This document shows, in pieces, positions 5,756 through 5,961 of a stretch of 5,961 bases of DNA. How positions within the stretch are numbered: the stretch's first letter is position 1; every line of letters begins with the position of its first letter. The notes under the pieces were generated by a model. That model was not told the origin of the DNA. It was given only the letters and a program-made list of their open reading frames with translations, and ran no database searches. A program made the translations under genes and the position numbers. The DNA comes from Syntrophaceae bacterium (GTDB lineage Bacteria; Desulfobacterota; Syntrophia; Syntrophales; UBA2210): NCBI GenBank assembly GCA_030619435.1, contig JAUXBI010000111.1, positions 1-5,961 of the forward strand, read 5' to 3'.

Positions 5756-5961
5756 GTGAACAACCTGCTTGAGATAGGGAAAATCGTTAAAACCAGCGGT
5801 CTTAAAGGCCGGCTTAAGGTTCTTTCATATTGTGAATCGGCAGAAACGCTTGAAACCTTGGAGAATGCCTTCATAGGTGAAGATAGCGAACACGTATCTC
5901 TCTTCAGCCTCAGGATCACAGGCATCAGGCGGGGATCTTTTTCCCTTGATCTTGAGGGTGT
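5756..5961 (+). CDS. rimM: Ribosome maturation factor RimM, N-terminal part (3' truncated by window edge)
   Basis: A GTG at 5756, immediately after the KH gene's TAA with no spacer, begins 68 codons running off the window. The sequence MNNLLEIGKIVKTSGLKGRLKVLSYCES has the RimM signature (GKIV-K-x-x-GLKG-x-x-KV) of the N-terminal beta-barrel, and it continues to RITGIRRGSFSLDLEGV, the family's end-of-domain strand pair. RimM binds ribosomal protein S19 in the 30S head and assists late 16S rRNA processing; its C-terminal PRC-barrel would lie beyond the window. With no good Shine-Dalgarno of its own, translation is probably coupled to the KH gene. By conserved order trmD and rplS are expected next (inference). 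Confidence 0.92.
   Translation, partial: MNNLLEIGKIVKTSGLKGRLKVLSYCESAETLETLENAFIGEDSEHVSLFSLRITGIRRGSFSLDLEG

Noticed and set aside
1..5961. Global reassignment of TAG to a sense codon
   Set aside because: TAG ends the exported protein, the SPOR protein and rpsP at the expected family or domain ends, so it works as a normal stop here.

Overview
The window looks like chromosomal DNA of a Gram-negative deltaproteobacterium in the broad sense (Desulfobacterota; a sulfate-reducer or syntroph type is my guess). This rests on the run argS - SPOR protein - ffh - rpsP - KH protein - rimM, the style of the proteins (ArgS with an MSTRAGEF loop in place of KMSK, a PilX-like pilin C-terminus, a secreted coiled-coil protein with a YLIRLKNGG segment) and clear sigma-70 type promoters. 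The lineage is inferred from recognised protein style, not from a database search.

Layout. Bases 2-445 hold the C-terminal end of a PilX-like type IV pilus protein on the plus strand. It converges on a minus-strand gene (474-1007) for a small exported protein of unknown function. Between that gene and the next one, at about 1040-1160, lie two divergent promoters. The rightward one drives a 56-residue Cys-rich protein (1203-1373). A promoter-like pair then directly follows that gene's stop codon, and a strong intrinsic terminator lies at 1428-1463, just before argS.

From 1492 to the window end there is one plus-strand block of closely packed genes: argS (arginyl-tRNA synthetase), a membrane-anchored SPOR-domain protein, ffh (SRP GTPase), rpsP (ribosomal protein S16), a KhpA-type KH RNA-binding protein and the start of rimM (16S rRNA processing factor). 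Gaps are 0-66 bases. The theme is translation, ribosome maturation and co-translational membrane targeting; the SPOR protein is the envelope outlier.

The outstanding oddity is in argS. The reading frame is intact over 553 codons except for a single in-frame TAG at codon 283 (2338-2340), where the family normally has Glu (the GYIYE-x-x-GA-x-WF region). Both sides stay in the same frame and keep all family motifs. This is either a single-base substitution or sequencing error (GAG to TAG), or amber readthrough/recoding (a suppressor tRNA or pyrrolysine). TAG is also the ordinary stop of at least three other genes here, so global reassignment of TAG is unlikely. I found no mobile element, CRISPR array, tRNA or rRNA, and apart from the argS amber codon and the argS leader the region looks like ordinary core genome.
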